Below, piece after piece: positions 36,866-45,794 of a stretch of 64,000 nucleotides of DNA. The notes under the pieces are model-generated. The model ran no database searches. It saw only the letters and a program-made list of their open reading frames with translations, and was not told the DNA's origin. Every line of letters begins with the position of its first letter. The first letter of the stretch is position 1. Origin of the DNA: Dactylosporangium sp040605635. GTDB taxonomy: Bacteria > Actinomycetota > Actinomycetes > Mycobacteriales > Micromonosporaceae. The position numbers and the translations under genes were made by a program. The stretch lies in assembly GCF_040605635.1 (NCBI RefSeq), contig NZ_JBEXDG010000027.1, positions 1-64,000 of the forward strand, read 5' to 3'.

Positions 36866-37511
36866 CATTCCGGGGATCGCCGTCCCCTGTTCGGCCACCC
36901 CGCCCCCACACGTGCGGCGGCCCGACAGCCGGCGGACTCGGCCGCGGTCACAGCGGTCCACCCGGTCGGCCTCAGCGTGCGGCCGTCCCGGCGTAGCGGG
37001 TCCCTGCGCTGGCCGTGTTGCGTCGTTTCGTCGCTCGGTCCGCCGTGGTTCGCCGGCGGCGTACGGCGGTCTCGGCGTAGCCGTCCTGGGCTGGCGGTGG
37101 TCCGCGTGTCGGCTCGGTCCGCCAGGCGGCTCGGTCTGCTGCGGCGTGTGGCGGCTTCGGCGTTGGGGTTCCTGAGTTGGCTGTGTTTCGTCGTTTCGTC
37201 GCTCGGTCCGCCATGGGTCGCCGGGGTCGCCGGGGTAGGCCGTGATCCGTTGCTCAGCCAGCCCCGGTTCGCGCAGTCCGGCCGGGTCAGTCGACCAGAT
37301 TTGCGCGGCCGGCCACTGCGTACGGCGGTCTCGGCGTGGCCGTCACCGAGCCGGCGGTGATCCGCTGATCAGCCCCGTCATGGTCCGCCCTCGCTCGGCT
37401 GTCGCCGCGCCGTCGGGCCGGGTGCGCGAGAACCAGCCGAACACCCACCACGCCGGCCGGCGGTGCGCCCTCGCAGCCGACCCGCATCCAATCCCCGCCA
37501 TACCCGGAACG
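36866..37511. other. Repeat-bearing intergenic region without a supported gene
   Basis: About 650 bases. A roughly 38-base segment (TCGTCGCTCGGTCCGCC core) occurs at 37018-37056 and 37186-37224, a 27-base segment (GCGTACGGCGGTCTCGGCGT core) at 37059-37085 and 37318-37344, and GTGATCCGTTGCTCAGCC-like segments at 37241 and 37358. Open frames across it look like by-products of GC content. Confidence 0.55.
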
Positions 37512-38402
37512 CTACCGCCCCGGTACGACACTTTCCGCGGTCGACCGGGCGGCGCGGAGGAGGGCGATGTCGGCGGCGTGGTCGGCGGAGAGGTCGCCGC
37601 TCGGGGTCTCCACGATCAGCGGTACGCCCGCGGCCGCGGGGTGGCCGACGAGCTCCGCGAACGCCGCCGCGCCGATGGTGCCCTTGCCGAGGGATTCGTG
37701 GCGGTCGCGGGTCGAGCCGCAGGTGTCCTTCGAGTCGTTGGCGTGGATCAGGCGCAGACGGTCCGGGCCCACGGCGCGGATCAGGGCGTCGAGGGTCGAC
37801 GTCATGCCGCCCGGGGCCGCGAGGTCGTGGCCGGCCGCCCAGGCGTGGCAGGTGTCGAAGCAGACGCCGAGCTGCGGGTGGTGGTCGACGGCGGCGAGAT
37901 ACGCCTCCAGGTGCTCGACCCGGGACGCCAGCGAGCGGCCGCCGCCGGCGCTCGGTTCCACCAGCAGGGGCGGCCAACCCGAGGTCGCGGCCCGGTCGAG
38001 GAGGGGCCGGAGCACGGTTCGTACCACATCCAGGGCCTTCTCGGCATGGGCGGCGTCGACGGCCGATCCGGCGTGGAACACCACTCCTTGCGCCCCGATC
38101 GCCTTGCCGCGGCGCAGGGCGTGCTCGAGGGTGGCGACCGAGCGCTCGACGGTGGCCTCGGTCGGGGAGCCGAGGTTGACCAGCAGCGCGGCATGAACGA
38201 AGGCGGAAACTCCGAGCGAGCCGCAGCCGGCGAGGAACGCGGCGTCCTGACCTGGATCGCCCTCGGTGAGGGCCCAGCCGCGCGGGTTGGACACGTAGAC
38301 CTGCACGGCGGTCGCGTCCGTCTGCCCGACGTAGCGCAGCGACGCCTTGGCCAGACCACCGGCGGCGGGCGCGTGCCCGCCCACCGGTGTCGAGCCGAGC
38401 AC
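37512..38402 (-). CDS. nfo: Endonuclease IV (AP endonuclease)
   Basis: Cleaves DNA 5' of abasic sites in base-excision repair. 296 residues, TIM-barrel with three zinc ions. Motifs: VGGHAPAAGGL, FVHAALLVNLGSP, GVVFHAGSAV, LLVEPSAGGG, GVCFDTCHAWAAGHD, HANDSKDTCGSTRDRHESLGKGTIG and VETPSGD, which carry the metal-binding His/Glu/Asp. GTG start shares one base with the stop of the PASTA kinase gene (TAGTG), so the two are co-translated. Confidence 0.92.
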   Translation of the reverse strand: MLGSTPVGGHAPAAGGLAKASLRYVGQTDATAVQVYVSNPRGWALTEGDPGQDAAFLAGCGSLGVSAFVHAALLVNLGSPTEATVERSVATLEHALRRGKAIGAQGVVFHAGSAVDAAHAEKALDVVRTVLRPLLDRAATSGWPPLLVEPSAGGGRSLASRVEHLEAYLAAVDHHPQLGVCFDTCHAWAAGHDLAAPGGMTSTLDALIRAVGPDRLRLIHANDSKDTCGSTRDRHESLGKGTIGAAAFAELVGHPAAAGVPLIVETPSGDLSADHAADIALLRAARSTAESVVPGR

Positions 38403-40384
38403 TAGAAGTACGCCAGCAGGCGGACCCGTGTGCCGGGCGGAACCTGGGTGCCGGGCGCCGGGTCCATCTGGCGGACGGTGCCGAAGCCCTGCACGTCGAC
38501 GCCGAGCCCCATCGCCTCCAGGGCCTGCCGGGCCTGGTCGAGCTGCATACCGCGGACCTCCGGCAGCGTGACGAGCGCCGGGCCCTTCGAGATCTGCAGG
38601 TCGATGACCATGCCGTCGGTGACGCTGTTGCCGTCGCCGATGCTCTGCGAGACGACCTGGTCCTTCGGCTTGTCGCTGTCGACGGCCTCGATCTTGCCGA
38701 CGGTGATCTTCACCTTGGTGAGGGACTGCTTGGCCTCTTCGACGTTCTTGCCGATGACGAGCGGGACCTTGACCGGGTTGGGGCCCTTGCTGACGAAGAC
38801 CTTGATCGTCTGGCCGGGCTTGACCTCGGTGCCGATCTTCGGGTCGGTCTCCACGACGTACCCGGCCGGGACGGCGTCGTCGTACTTCTCACCCTTGGCC
38901 GCCTGCAGGCCGGTGGCCTGGATGTCGACGAGGGCGAGGTCGTACTCCTTGCCGGCGATGTCGGGGACCTTGTGGATCTCGGGGCCGAGCGACAGCGTCA
39001 GCGTGATCGTGCCGCCGTCCAGGATCCGCGCGTGCGCGGCCGGGTCCTGGGCGAGGACCTTGTCCTTCGCGATCTTCGTGTCGAACTTCGGCGGTCCGAA
39101 CTTCACCTTGAACCCGGCGGCCTTCGCCTGCTGGCCGGCCATGTCGCTGGTCATCGTGGTCAGGTCCGGCGCGTCGGTGTAGCGGCCGACGCCGATCCAG
39201 TACCCACCGATGGCCACCAGCAGGCCCAGCGTCAGCATCGAGGCGATCACCGCGAGGCGGGTCCGCGGGTTGGCGTTGATCTGCGCGAGCAGCTCCGCGA
39301 CCTTCGCGGCGGGACCGACCGGCTCCGGCTGGGCCCTGCGCCGGCGGGCCGGTGGCTGCGCGGGGCCGGGGCTGGGCAGCTTCGCCCACGACGGCCGGGC
39401 CGGCTCGACCGACATCGACCCGGTGCGGTACACGTTCTGCGGCACCGACTCGATCTGCGGCACGATCACCGTCGGCTGCGCCAGGGGGCGGGAGCGGGTG
39501 GCGAGCTCCACGCCGATGTCATCGCGGGCTGCCTGCACCTCGGCGAGCATCGCGCCGGCGTCGGTCGGCCGGGCGTTGGGGTCGCGCCGGGTCGCCCTGA
39601 TCACCAGGTCGTCGACGGCCGGCGGGAGTCCCGGTGTGTACCGCGAAGGGAACGGCACGTCCCGGTCGACGTGCTGCCACGCGACCTCGACCGGCCGGTC
39701 CGCTTCATACGGCACCCGGCCGGTGAGCATCTCGAACAGCACGATGCCGGCGGAATACACGTCGGTGCGCGGGTCGGCGTGCCCGTCGGTGACGAGCTCC
39801 GGCGCGACGTAGGCGACCGTGGCCATCAGGTGCGACCCGGTCTCGTCGGCGCTGGCCTCGACCGCGCGCGCGAGCCCGAAGTCGGCGACCTTGACCACGC
39901 CGTCGATGATGTTGTGCGTGTCGCCGGGGGCCTCCGCGACGAGCACGTTCTCCGGCTTGACGTCGCGGTGCACGAGCCCGGCGCGGTGCGCGGCCGCGAT
40001 CGCGGCGAGCATCTGCTCCATGATCGCGAGGGCTTCCTGCGGCTGCAGGCGGCGGCGCTCGGCGAGCATCTCGCGCAGCGTGCGGCCCCGCACGAACTCC
40101 ATGACCAGATACGGCAGCCCTTGGTGCGTGCCCTGGTCGTACACGGCGACGACATTCGGATGGGTGAGCCGCGCGATCGTCTTCGCCTCGTCGGTGAACC
40201 GGTTGACGAAGTGCGGATCGCGCGACTGGCCAGGGTGAATGATCTTGAGGGCGACGGTGCGCTCGAGCCGCTCGTCGAGCGCGGTGTAGACCGTCGCCAT
40301 GCCGCCTTTGGCGACACGGGTGCGAACGCGGTAGCGCCCGTCTACAAGCGCACCGAGTAGGGGATCGGCGACCGTGGTATCCAT
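38402..40384 (-). CDS. PASTA-domain Ser/Thr protein kinase (PknB/PknL type)
   Basis: A 660-residue membrane kinase that phosphorylates Ser/Thr targets in response to peptidoglycan or cell-envelope signals. Kinase domain about 15-275: AKGGMATVY P-loop, ALKII, HRDVKPENVL, DFGLARA and APE (VAYVAPE). One transmembrane helix near 395 (LAVIASMLTLGLLVAIGGYWIGVG) leads to four extracellular PASTA repeats. ATG 40384 follows a TACACT box by 8 bases, suggesting a near-leaderless start. It sits at the position of M. tuberculosis pknL next to the Rv2175c counterpart, though it carries PASTA domains as PknB does. Confidence 0.93.
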   Translation of the reverse strand: MDTTVADPLLGALVDGRYRVRTRVAKGGMATVYTALDERLERTVALKIIHPGQSRDPHFVNRFTDEAKTIARLTHPNVVAVYDQGTHQGLPYLVMEFVRGRTLREMLAERRRLQPQEALAIMEQMLAAIAAAHRAGLVHRDVKPENVLVAEAPGDTHNIIDGVVKVADFGLARAVEASADETGSHLMATVAYVAPELVTDGHADPRTDVYSAGIVLFEMLTGRVPYEADRPVEVAWQHVDRDVPFPSRYTPGLPPAVDDLVIRATRRDPNARPTDAGAMLAEVQAARDDIGVELATRSRPLAQPTVIVPQIESVPQNVYRTGSMSVEPARPSWAKLPSPGPAQPPARRRRAQPEPVGPAAKVAELLAQINANPRTRLAVIASMLTLGLLVAIGGYWIGVGRYTDAPDLTTMTSDMAGQQAKAAGFKVKFGPPKFDTKIAKDKVLAQDPAAHARILDGGTITLTLSLGPEIHKVPDIAGKEYDLALVDIQATGLQAAKGEKYDDAVPAGYVVETDPKIGTEVKPGQTIKVFVSKGPNPVKVPLVIGKNVEEAKQSLTKVKITVGKIEAVDSDKPKDQVVSQSIGDGNSVTDGMVIDLQISKGPALVTLPEVRGMQLDQARQALEAMGLGVDVQGFGTVRQMDPAPGTQVPPGTRVRLLAYF

Positions 40385-40418
40385 TGGCTGCGAGTGTACG
40401 GCTGGTGAACCCGATTCC

Positions 40419-41021
40419 TCAGCGTCCTGCCATACCATCATTGGTTTGTCCCCGTTTCGGGGTTTTTGAGACCGTACTGGTCGGCGATGGACCGGACGCG
40501 GAGGGTGACGGACTGGGTGAAACGGTCGGACTGGGGCTCGCCGAGGGGGTCGGCGTGCTCTCCGGGCGGTTCGTGGTGGGCACCACGGCGGGCGGCGGGC
40601 CGACCGGCATCGCCAGGACCGGCGGCGCCGCGGACCTGCGGACCTGCGGCCGGGCCGCGGTCGGCGCGGTCGTCGGTCCCGCGGTGCTCGTGGTGTCCGA
40701 CGCGGCCGCCGCCGGCTCCGCCGCCGCGGCGACCGGCGCGGGTGGGGGCGGCATGCGCAGCGCGGTCAGGCCGCCCGCGACGGCGAGGTACGTGCCCGCC
40801 GCCCCACCGGCGACGAGCAGCGCGACGCCGCTGGTCGCCGCGACCCGGCGCGGCCGGCGGGGACCCGGCCCGGCCCGGTGCCGGGCCGGGCTCACGAACT
40901 CGGTGGTCTCCTCGGTCAGCAGCTGCGCCAGCTTGCGCCGGCTCACCTGGCGGTAGACGTCGTAGCACGCGGAACGCCAGGCACCGGTGACCTCGCGGTG
41001 GACCTTGAGCCAGAGCCCCAC
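40419..41021 (-). CDS. Single-pass membrane protein with Pro/Ser/Thr-rich tail
   Basis: A 200-residue protein beginning at GTG with GGAGGGG 7 bases upstream. A cytoplasmic amphipathic N-terminus (LWLKVHREVTGAWRSACYDVYR) is followed by a basic stretch, one transmembrane helix (about 60-85) and an extracytoplasmic tail rich in Pro, Ala, Ser and Thr (PTPSASPSPTVSPSPSPSA), as seen in cell-wall-spanning proteins. It lies directly upstream of the PASTA kinase on the same strand and could be a partner or substrate. No family recognised. Confidence 0.68.
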   Translation of the reverse strand: MGLWLKVHREVTGAWRSACYDVYRQVSRRKLAQLLTEETTEFVSPARHRAGPGPRRPRRVAATSGVALLVAGGAAGTYLAVAGGLTALRMPPPPAPVAAAAEPAAAASDTTSTAGPTTAPTAARPQVRRSAAPPVLAMPVGPPPAVVPTTNRPESTPTPSASPSPTVSPSPSPSASGPSPTSTVSKTPKRGQTNDGMAGR

Positions 41022-41073
41022 AGCCGTTCCCCTCCGTCAGCCGTCGCATCAGCGACATGGCACTGTGTTCCCT

Positions 41074-41421
41074 GTGACCGAACAACCTGTGGGCCCCACC
41101 GAGTGGCTGACCATGCCGGACGTCGCCGAACGCCTCGGCATCCCGGTGAACCGGGTGCACCAGCTCGTCCGGGAGCGCAAGTTCCTCGCCGTCCGCCAGG
41201 ACGGCGTGCTGCGCGTACCGGCCGACTTCATCAGCGACGACGGTGTGGTGAAGCACCTGCCCGGCGTCCTCACGGTGTTGCACGACGCTGGGTACAACGA
41301 CGATGACGCCCTGCGGTGGCTGTACACGCCCGACGACACCCTGCCGGGCACCCCCGCCGAGGCGCTGCGCGGCAACCGGGCGACCGAGGTCAAGCGCCGC
41401 GCGCAGGCTCTGGGCTTCTGA
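41074..41421 (+). CDS. Rv2175c-like DNA-binding protein
   Basis: A 115-residue winged-helix protein resembling M. tuberculosis Rv2175c, a DNA-binding substrate of kinase PknL. The helix-turn-helix is WLTMPDVAERLGIPVNRVHQLVRERKFLAVRQDG; the C-terminal half (GVLTVLHDAGYNDDDALRWLYTPDD) is conserved. The N-terminal MTEQPVGPTEW tail has Thr residues that could be phosphorylated, as in Rv2175c. GTG 41074 fits homologues; the frame extends to 40987 without support. Divergent from the kinase operon. Confidence 0.86.
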   Translation: MTEQPVGPTEWLTMPDVAERLGIPVNRVHQLVRERKFLAVRQDGVLRVPADFISDDGVVKHLPGVLTVLHDAGYNDDDALRWLYTPDDTLPGTPAEALRGNRATEVKRRAQALGF

Positions 41422-41422
41422 G

Positions 41423-41758
41423 TTGCTCCGGCACTGCACGTACCTGCTGGTGCTCGCCGGCTGCCTTTTCGGTGCGCTCTGGTTGGAGCCGCTGCTGAAG
41501 GTCGGCGTGCTCCGGCAGGCACGGCGGCTCGTCCTGACCATCACCCCGGTCGCGGCCGTGTTCGTGGTCTGGGACCTGCTGGCGATCCGCGCCGGGCACT
41601 GGACGTTCGACCCCGCGCAGATGACCGGCGTGGTCCTCCCCGGCGGCCTGCCGCTGGAAGAGGTGCTGTTCTTCCTCGTCGTGCCCGTCTGCGCGATCCT
41701 CGGCTTCGAGGCGACCCGCCAGACGCTGCTGCGCCTCGCCGCCCGGCGCCGGGCATGA
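41423..41758 (+). CDS. crtYc: Lycopene cyclase subunit CrtYc-like
   Basis: A 111-residue, three-helix membrane protein. It is half of the heterodimeric lycopene cyclase of actinobacteria, which closes beta (or, in C50 pathways, epsilon) rings on carotenoid ends. Signature: WDLLAIRAGHWTFDP and LPGGLPLEEVLFFLVVP (the conserved PLEE). It starts at TTG 41423, immediately after the Rv2175c-like stop. It overlaps crtYd by ATGA. Confidence 0.88.
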   Translation: MLRHCTYLLVLAGCLFGALWLEPLLKVGVLRQARRLVLTITPVAAVFVVWDLLAIRAGHWTFDPAQMTGVVLPGGLPLEEVLFFLVVPVCAILGFEATRQTLLRLAARRRA

Positions 41759-42090
41759 CCTACACCACGGCGGCCGTCGCCGGGGTCGTCGCCGCCGTCC
41801 TCATCGACGTCTTCGTGATCCGCGGCCGGGTCGTGCTCGGGCGCGTGTTCTGGGCCACCTACCCGATCATCTTCGGCTTCCAGCTGCTGTCCAACGGCAT
41901 CCTCACCGGCCGGGGCGTGGTCCTGTACAACCCGTCCGACATTCTCGGGCTGCGGCTCGTGTACGCCCCGGTCGAGGATCTCCTGTTCGGCTTCGCGCTG
42001 ATCGTGGTGACGCTGTCACTGTGGGTCAGACTGTCCGCTGCGTCGCCGCCTGGGCCAGACCCGTCAGGACCTCCCGCGCCTCCGCCGTGA
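41755..42090 (+). CDS. crtYd: Lycopene cyclase subunit CrtYd-like
   Basis: A 111-residue membrane protein, the second half of the lycopene cyclase: ATYPIIFGFQLLSNGILTGRGVVLYNP and APVEDLLFGFALIVVTLSLWV (PVED replacing PLEE) are diagnostic. The Pro-rich tail overlaps the convergent prenyl synthase gene by 65 bases. C50 elongated-carotenoid cyclases share this architecture, but no elongase gene is present in the window. Confidence 0.88.
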   Translation: MTYTTAAVAGVVAAVLIDVFVIRGRVVLGRVFWATYPIIFGFQLLSNGILTGRGVVLYNPSDILGLRLVYAPVEDLLFGFALIVVTLSLWVRLSAASPPGPDPSGPPAPPP

Positions 42091-43078
42091 TCTGCGCGCC
42101 GTCGAGCGCGTGCATCGCCTCCTCGGTCAGGTCGGCGATCCTGCGTTCCGTACGGTCGAGGGCGCCGCTGCCGACGATGACCTCCCGCAACCGGGCGACC
42201 CCCTCGGCGTCGAGGTCCGGGTCGCCGAGGTCGTGCATCCGGGCTTTCTCCAGTGTCGCCGCGACCAGGTACGTGCGCTTGCCCTCGCGCAGGTCGTCGC
42301 CGGCGGGCTTGCCCGTCACCTCGGGGTCGCCGAACACGCCGAGCACGTCGTCGCGCAGCTGGAACGCCTCGCCGAGCGGCAGCCCGTACCCCTCATAGGC
42401 CTTGTTCAGCTCCGCCGGCGCCCCGGCGATCGCGGCGCCGAGCAGCAGCGGCTTCTCGATCGTGTACTTCGCCGACTTGAACCGCGCCACCAGACTCGCC
42501 CGCGCGGTCGACGTGTCCCCGGTCGCCTGCGTCTGCACGTCGAGGTACTGCCCGATGGTCACCTCGGTCCGCATGTCGTCGAACACCGGCCGCGCCCTGG
42601 CCAAGGTCCGTGGATCAAGCCCGCTCGCGTGCAGCAGCTCGTCGGACCACACGAGGCACAGGTCCCCGAGCAGGATCGCCGAGGCGGTGCCGAACCCTGC
42701 CGCGTCCCCGCGCCAGCCTTGCTCGGCATGCAGCTTCGCGAACCGCCGGTGCACGGCCGGCTCCCCGCGCCGCGTCTCCGACCCGTCCATCACGTCGTCG
42801 TGGATCAGGGCGCTCGCCTGGACCAGTTCCAGCGCGGCGACCGCGGCCACCACCGCGTCGTCATCCACCCCGCCGGCGCCGCGATATCCCCAGTACGCGA
42901 ACGCGGGCCGCAGCCGTTTGCCGCCCTGCAGCACGAACGCCTCGATCGCGTCGGCGACCGGGGCCAATGCCTCCAGCTCGATCTCTGCGAGCCTGCTCCG
43001 CCGGCGCCGCAGGAAGTCGTCGAGTGCCTGCCGGACCCGCGTGCGAAGCTCGGCCCGGTCGAGGAAGGGGTGCGTCAC
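42026..43078 (-). CDS. Polyprenyl diphosphate synthase (GGPP/FPP type)
   Basis: Condenses IPP with allylic diphosphates to make C15-C20+ precursors. 350 residues. Motifs: GGKRLRPAFAYWG, first Asp-rich motif DDVMDGSETRRGEP, QLRDDVLGVFGDPEVTGKPAGDDLREGKRT as second Asp-rich motif. The counterpart of M. tuberculosis idsA2 (Rv2173). Beside crtYc/crtYd it probably feeds carotenoid synthesis (CrtE role). GTG 43078 lies 7 bases after a TAGCGT -10 box on this strand (leaderless); the frame is open to 43189. Confidence 0.9.
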   Translation of the reverse strand: MTHPFLDRAELRTRVRQALDDFLRRRRSRLAEIELEALAPVADAIEAFVLQGGKRLRPAFAYWGYRGAGGVDDDAVVAAVAALELVQASALIHDDVMDGSETRRGEPAVHRRFAKLHAEQGWRGDAAGFGTASAILLGDLCLVWSDELLHASGLDPRTLARARPVFDDMRTEVTIGQYLDVQTQATGDTSTARASLVARFKSAKYTIEKPLLLGAAIAGAPAELNKAYEGYGLPLGEAFQLRDDVLGVFGDPEVTGKPAGDDLREGKRTYLVAATLEKARMHDLGDPDLDAEGVARLREVIVGSGALDRTERRIADLTEEAMHALDGAQITAEAREVLTGLAQAATQRTV

Positions 43079-43342
43079 GGCAGAGACGCTAGCCCGAAAC
43101 CACGCCGCCCGCCGCTCCGGTCCCGCCTCCCGTCCACCGTCCCGCCCCCCTGTTCCCCCATCCGGCCGACACAACCCGACCTGCGACAACGCACCGCACC
43201 CGCCCCCTCGCCCACCGTCACCGGCGCCACCCTCGGTCGACCCTGCTGGTCGCTGCCGCTCGAGCTCCTCGACGAGCTCGACGAGCTCGGCGGGGTGGCG
43301 CGGCCGGGCCGGCCCCGGCCGGTCAGCTGGCGACCCTTCCCC

Positions 43343-44698
43343 TCAGCTGGCCACCCTTCCCCGCAGCCGCTCCGAGCCGACCGCAGCCGAAGACGCGGAG
43401 GCCACCGCGATCGTGGACACGGGTGCCATGAGCGGGACGGTGGATGCCTGGCCCGGTGGTGCCGGGGCGGCGCCCGGCAGGCAGGAAGCGGCGGACCCGG
43501 CCAGCTGGGAATACGCGATCAACGACGCGGGCAGCCTGCCTGCTCCCACGGCGGCGTGCAGGGCTGACTCGAGGCGGCGGAGCCGGCGCAGGACCCGGAA
43601 CGAGCCCGAGTCGACGCACGCGAGCAGCGCCTCGGAGGCGGCGGCGCACGCGGCGTCGAGGTCGCCGGCGGTCAGGTGGGCACGGGCCATGGCGGCGGCG
43701 ACGAGACCGGCGGCGCGGAACCGGACGGCCGGGGAACGTGCCGCGGCGGCGAGGTGGGGCAGTGCGGCGGCCGGGCGGCCCGCCGCGGTCAGGGACAGGC
43801 CGGTGAGGGCATGCACGTGGGCGTCGTCCAGCCAATACAGCCATGGCGGGTCGGACGCCCGCTCCCGGCGGCCGTGCGAGCGCTCCGCCGTGGCGAGTGC
43901 GGCGTCGCAGGTGCGCTGGTCGCCGGAGACGGCGGCGGCGAACGCGACCCGCAACGCGAGCGCCGTGCTGGTCGCCGGGTCGCACCGGGCCGCGACCCGC
44001 TCGGCGGCGAAGGCGGCGCGCAGCGCGGCCGGCCCGTCACCCCGCTCGGCGGCGGCCTGTGCGACACAACCGAGCAGGTGCCCGGCGAGCGCCCGGTCGC
44101 CGGCGGCGCCCGCTGCCCGCACGCCACCCCGCTGGACACCCTCCAGCGGGGCCCGGCCCGCGTCGATGGCGACCCAGGCGTGCAACTGGGCCAGTTCGGC
44201 GACCCGCCCCGGCGACCCGCGGCCCGTCCCGGCGTCGCGGATGGCGGACCGCAGGTCGGCGAGCACGAGCGCGACCAGCTCAGGCCCGGCGACGAGGTCA
44301 TCCATGCGGCGCAGCTCGGCGACCCGCACGCCCGGGCCTTCGCCGCCCGGGGGAGCGCCGCCGGATGGTGTGACGCGGGCCGGCGCGGGCCGGGTCGTCG
44401 CCGTGCCGGTCGTCGTGGTGCGGGTCATGGTCGGCTCCCTCCGCCGCCGGGTCCGCGCCGCGGCGCGCTCCAGTTCGTCGAGCGGGGTGTCGAGCACGAG
44501 CGCGAGCCAGCCCAGCCAGACCTGGCTCGGGATGCGCTCCTCCCGCTCCCACCGGGACACCTCGTGGCGGGTCAGCGTCGGCTGCCCCGACGCCGCGCAC
44601 AGCAGCCCGGCCAGCCGCACCTGCGACTTGCCCTGCGCCTGGCGCACGCGGGTCAGCAGCGCGCCGAGCGACTCGGTCGGATCGATCGTCTGAGACAT
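43343..44698 (-). CDS. XRE-family regulator with helical-repeat C-terminus
   Basis: A 451-residue protein. An N-terminal helix-turn-helix (LGALLTRVRQAQGKSQVRLAGLL, then LTRHEVSRWEREERIPS) is followed by a Thr/Pro-rich linker (about 90-115) and a long Ala-rich region of paired helices like tetratricopeptide repeats. Such proteins are common in actinomycetes and rarely characterised. AGGAGGT lies 9 bases before ATG 44698. The 264-base gap to the prenyl synthase holds short direct repeats but no gene. Confidence 0.82.
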   Translation of the reverse strand: MSQTIDPTESLGALLTRVRQAQGKSQVRLAGLLCAASGQPTLTRHEVSRWEREERIPSQVWLGWLALVLDTPLDELERAAARTRRRREPTMTRTTTTGTATTRPAPARVTPSGGAPPGGEGPGVRVAELRRMDDLVAGPELVALVLADLRSAIRDAGTGRGSPGRVAELAQLHAWVAIDAGRAPLEGVQRGGVRAAGAAGDRALAGHLLGCVAQAAAERGDGPAALRAAFAAERVAARCDPATSTALALRVAFAAAVSGDQRTCDAALATAERSHGRRERASDPPWLYWLDDAHVHALTGLSLTAAGRPAAALPHLAAAARSPAVRFRAAGLVAAAMARAHLTAGDLDAACAAASEALLACVDSGSFRVLRRLRRLESALHAAVGAGRLPASLIAYSQLAGSAASCLPGAAPAPPGQASTVPLMAPVSTIAVASASSAAVGSERLRGRVAS

Positions 44699-44876
44699 GG
44701 GTCACGACCTCCTGGAACCAGCGACCCCCGTCCGCTCGCGGTCCAGCAGGACGACCCGGCGCGCCGCGGGCTTCGCGATGCCCTCGAACGTCGAACCGTC
44801 CAACCTCTTTCTACCCCAGGGGTACGACACGATTCAGCGGTGCGGTGGCGGTGGCGGTGGCACTACAGTCGGTACC

Positions 44877-45794
44877 GTGGCATCTGGACTTCCTTCAGTG
44901 ATGAGTGGCGGACCCGCGGCGATCGGTGACCTGATCGCGGCGCCGGCGCCGACGTTCTCCTTCGAGTTCTTCCCGCCGAAGACCCCGGAAGGCGAACGCC
45001 AGCTGTGGCAGGCGATCCGGGAGCTGGAGCCGCTCAGACCGTCGTTCGTCTCCATCACGTACGGTGCGGGCGGCACCACCCGGGACACCACCGTCGCCGT
45101 GACGGAGCGGGTGGCGACGGAGACGACGCTGCTGCCGATGGCGCACCTGACCGCGGTCAACCACTCGGTCGCCGAGCTGCGCAACGTCATCGGCCAGCTC
45201 GCGGGCGCCGGCATCCGCAACTTCCTGCTCGTGCGCGGCGACCCGCCCGGCGACCCGATGGGCGAGTGGGTCCAGCACCCGGAAGGTGTGCTTTACGCGG
45301 AGGAGCTCGTCCGGCTCGTCCGCGAGTCGGGGGACTTCAGCATCGGCGTGGCCGCGTTCCCGTACAAGCATCCGAGGTCCGCCGACATCGAGTCCGACAC
45401 GGTCAACTTCGTCCGCAAATGCCGGGCCGGCGCCGACTTCGCGATCACCCAGATGTTCTTCGACGCCGATGACTACCTGCGGCTGCGCGACCGGGTCGCG
45501 GCGGCCGGCTGCGACACCCCGGTCGTCGCCGGGGTCATGCCGGTCACGGCGATCGGCACGATCGCGCGCTCGCAGCAGCTGTCCGGCGCGCCGTTCCCGC
45601 CGGCGCTCGCCGCCCGGTTCGAGCGCGTCGCCGACGACCCGCAGGCGGTGCGGCGCCTCGGCATCGACCTGGCCAGCGAGATGTGCGAGCGGCTCCTCGA
45701 CGAGGGCGTGCCCGGGATCCACTTCATCACGCTCAACCGGTCGACGGCGACCCGGGAGGTCTGGCAGCAGCTCGGTGTCGGCACGCGCGCCTGA
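44877..45794 (+). CDS. metF: Methylenetetrahydrofolate reductase
   Basis: Reduces 5,10-methylene-THF to 5-methyl-THF for methionine synthesis. 305 residues, FAD TIM-barrel. Catalytic Glu30 lies in FSFEFFPPKT; other marks are VSITYGAGGTTRD, HLTAVNHS, NFLLVRGDPPGD, AAFPYKHPRS, DFAITQMFFDADDY and GIHFITLNRS. GTG 44877 is exactly 7 bases after a TACAGT -10 (44864-44869), suggesting a leaderless mRNA; ATG 44901 is an alternative. The M. tuberculosis counterpart at this locus is Rv2172c. Overlaps the next gene by 20 bases. Confidence 0.93.
   Translation: MASGLPSVMSGGPAAIGDLIAAPAPTFSFEFFPPKTPEGERQLWQAIRELEPLRPSFVSITYGAGGTTRDTTVAVTERVATETTLLPMAHLTAVNHSVAELRNVIGQLAGAGIRNFLLVRGDPPGDPMGEWVQHPEGVLYAEELVRLVRESGDFSIGVAAFPYKHPRSADIESDTVNFVRKCRAGADFAITQMFFDADDYLRLRDRVAAAGCDTPVVAGVMPVTAIGTIARSQQLSGAPFPPALAARFERVADDPQAVRRLGIDLASEMCERLLDEGVPGIHFITLNRSTATREVWQQLGVGTRA

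Noticed and set aside
37242..38405. 387-codon frame opposite endonuclease IV
   Set aside because: Endonuclease IV motifs are unambiguous on the minus strand; the plus frame is a Gly/Arg-rich shadow.
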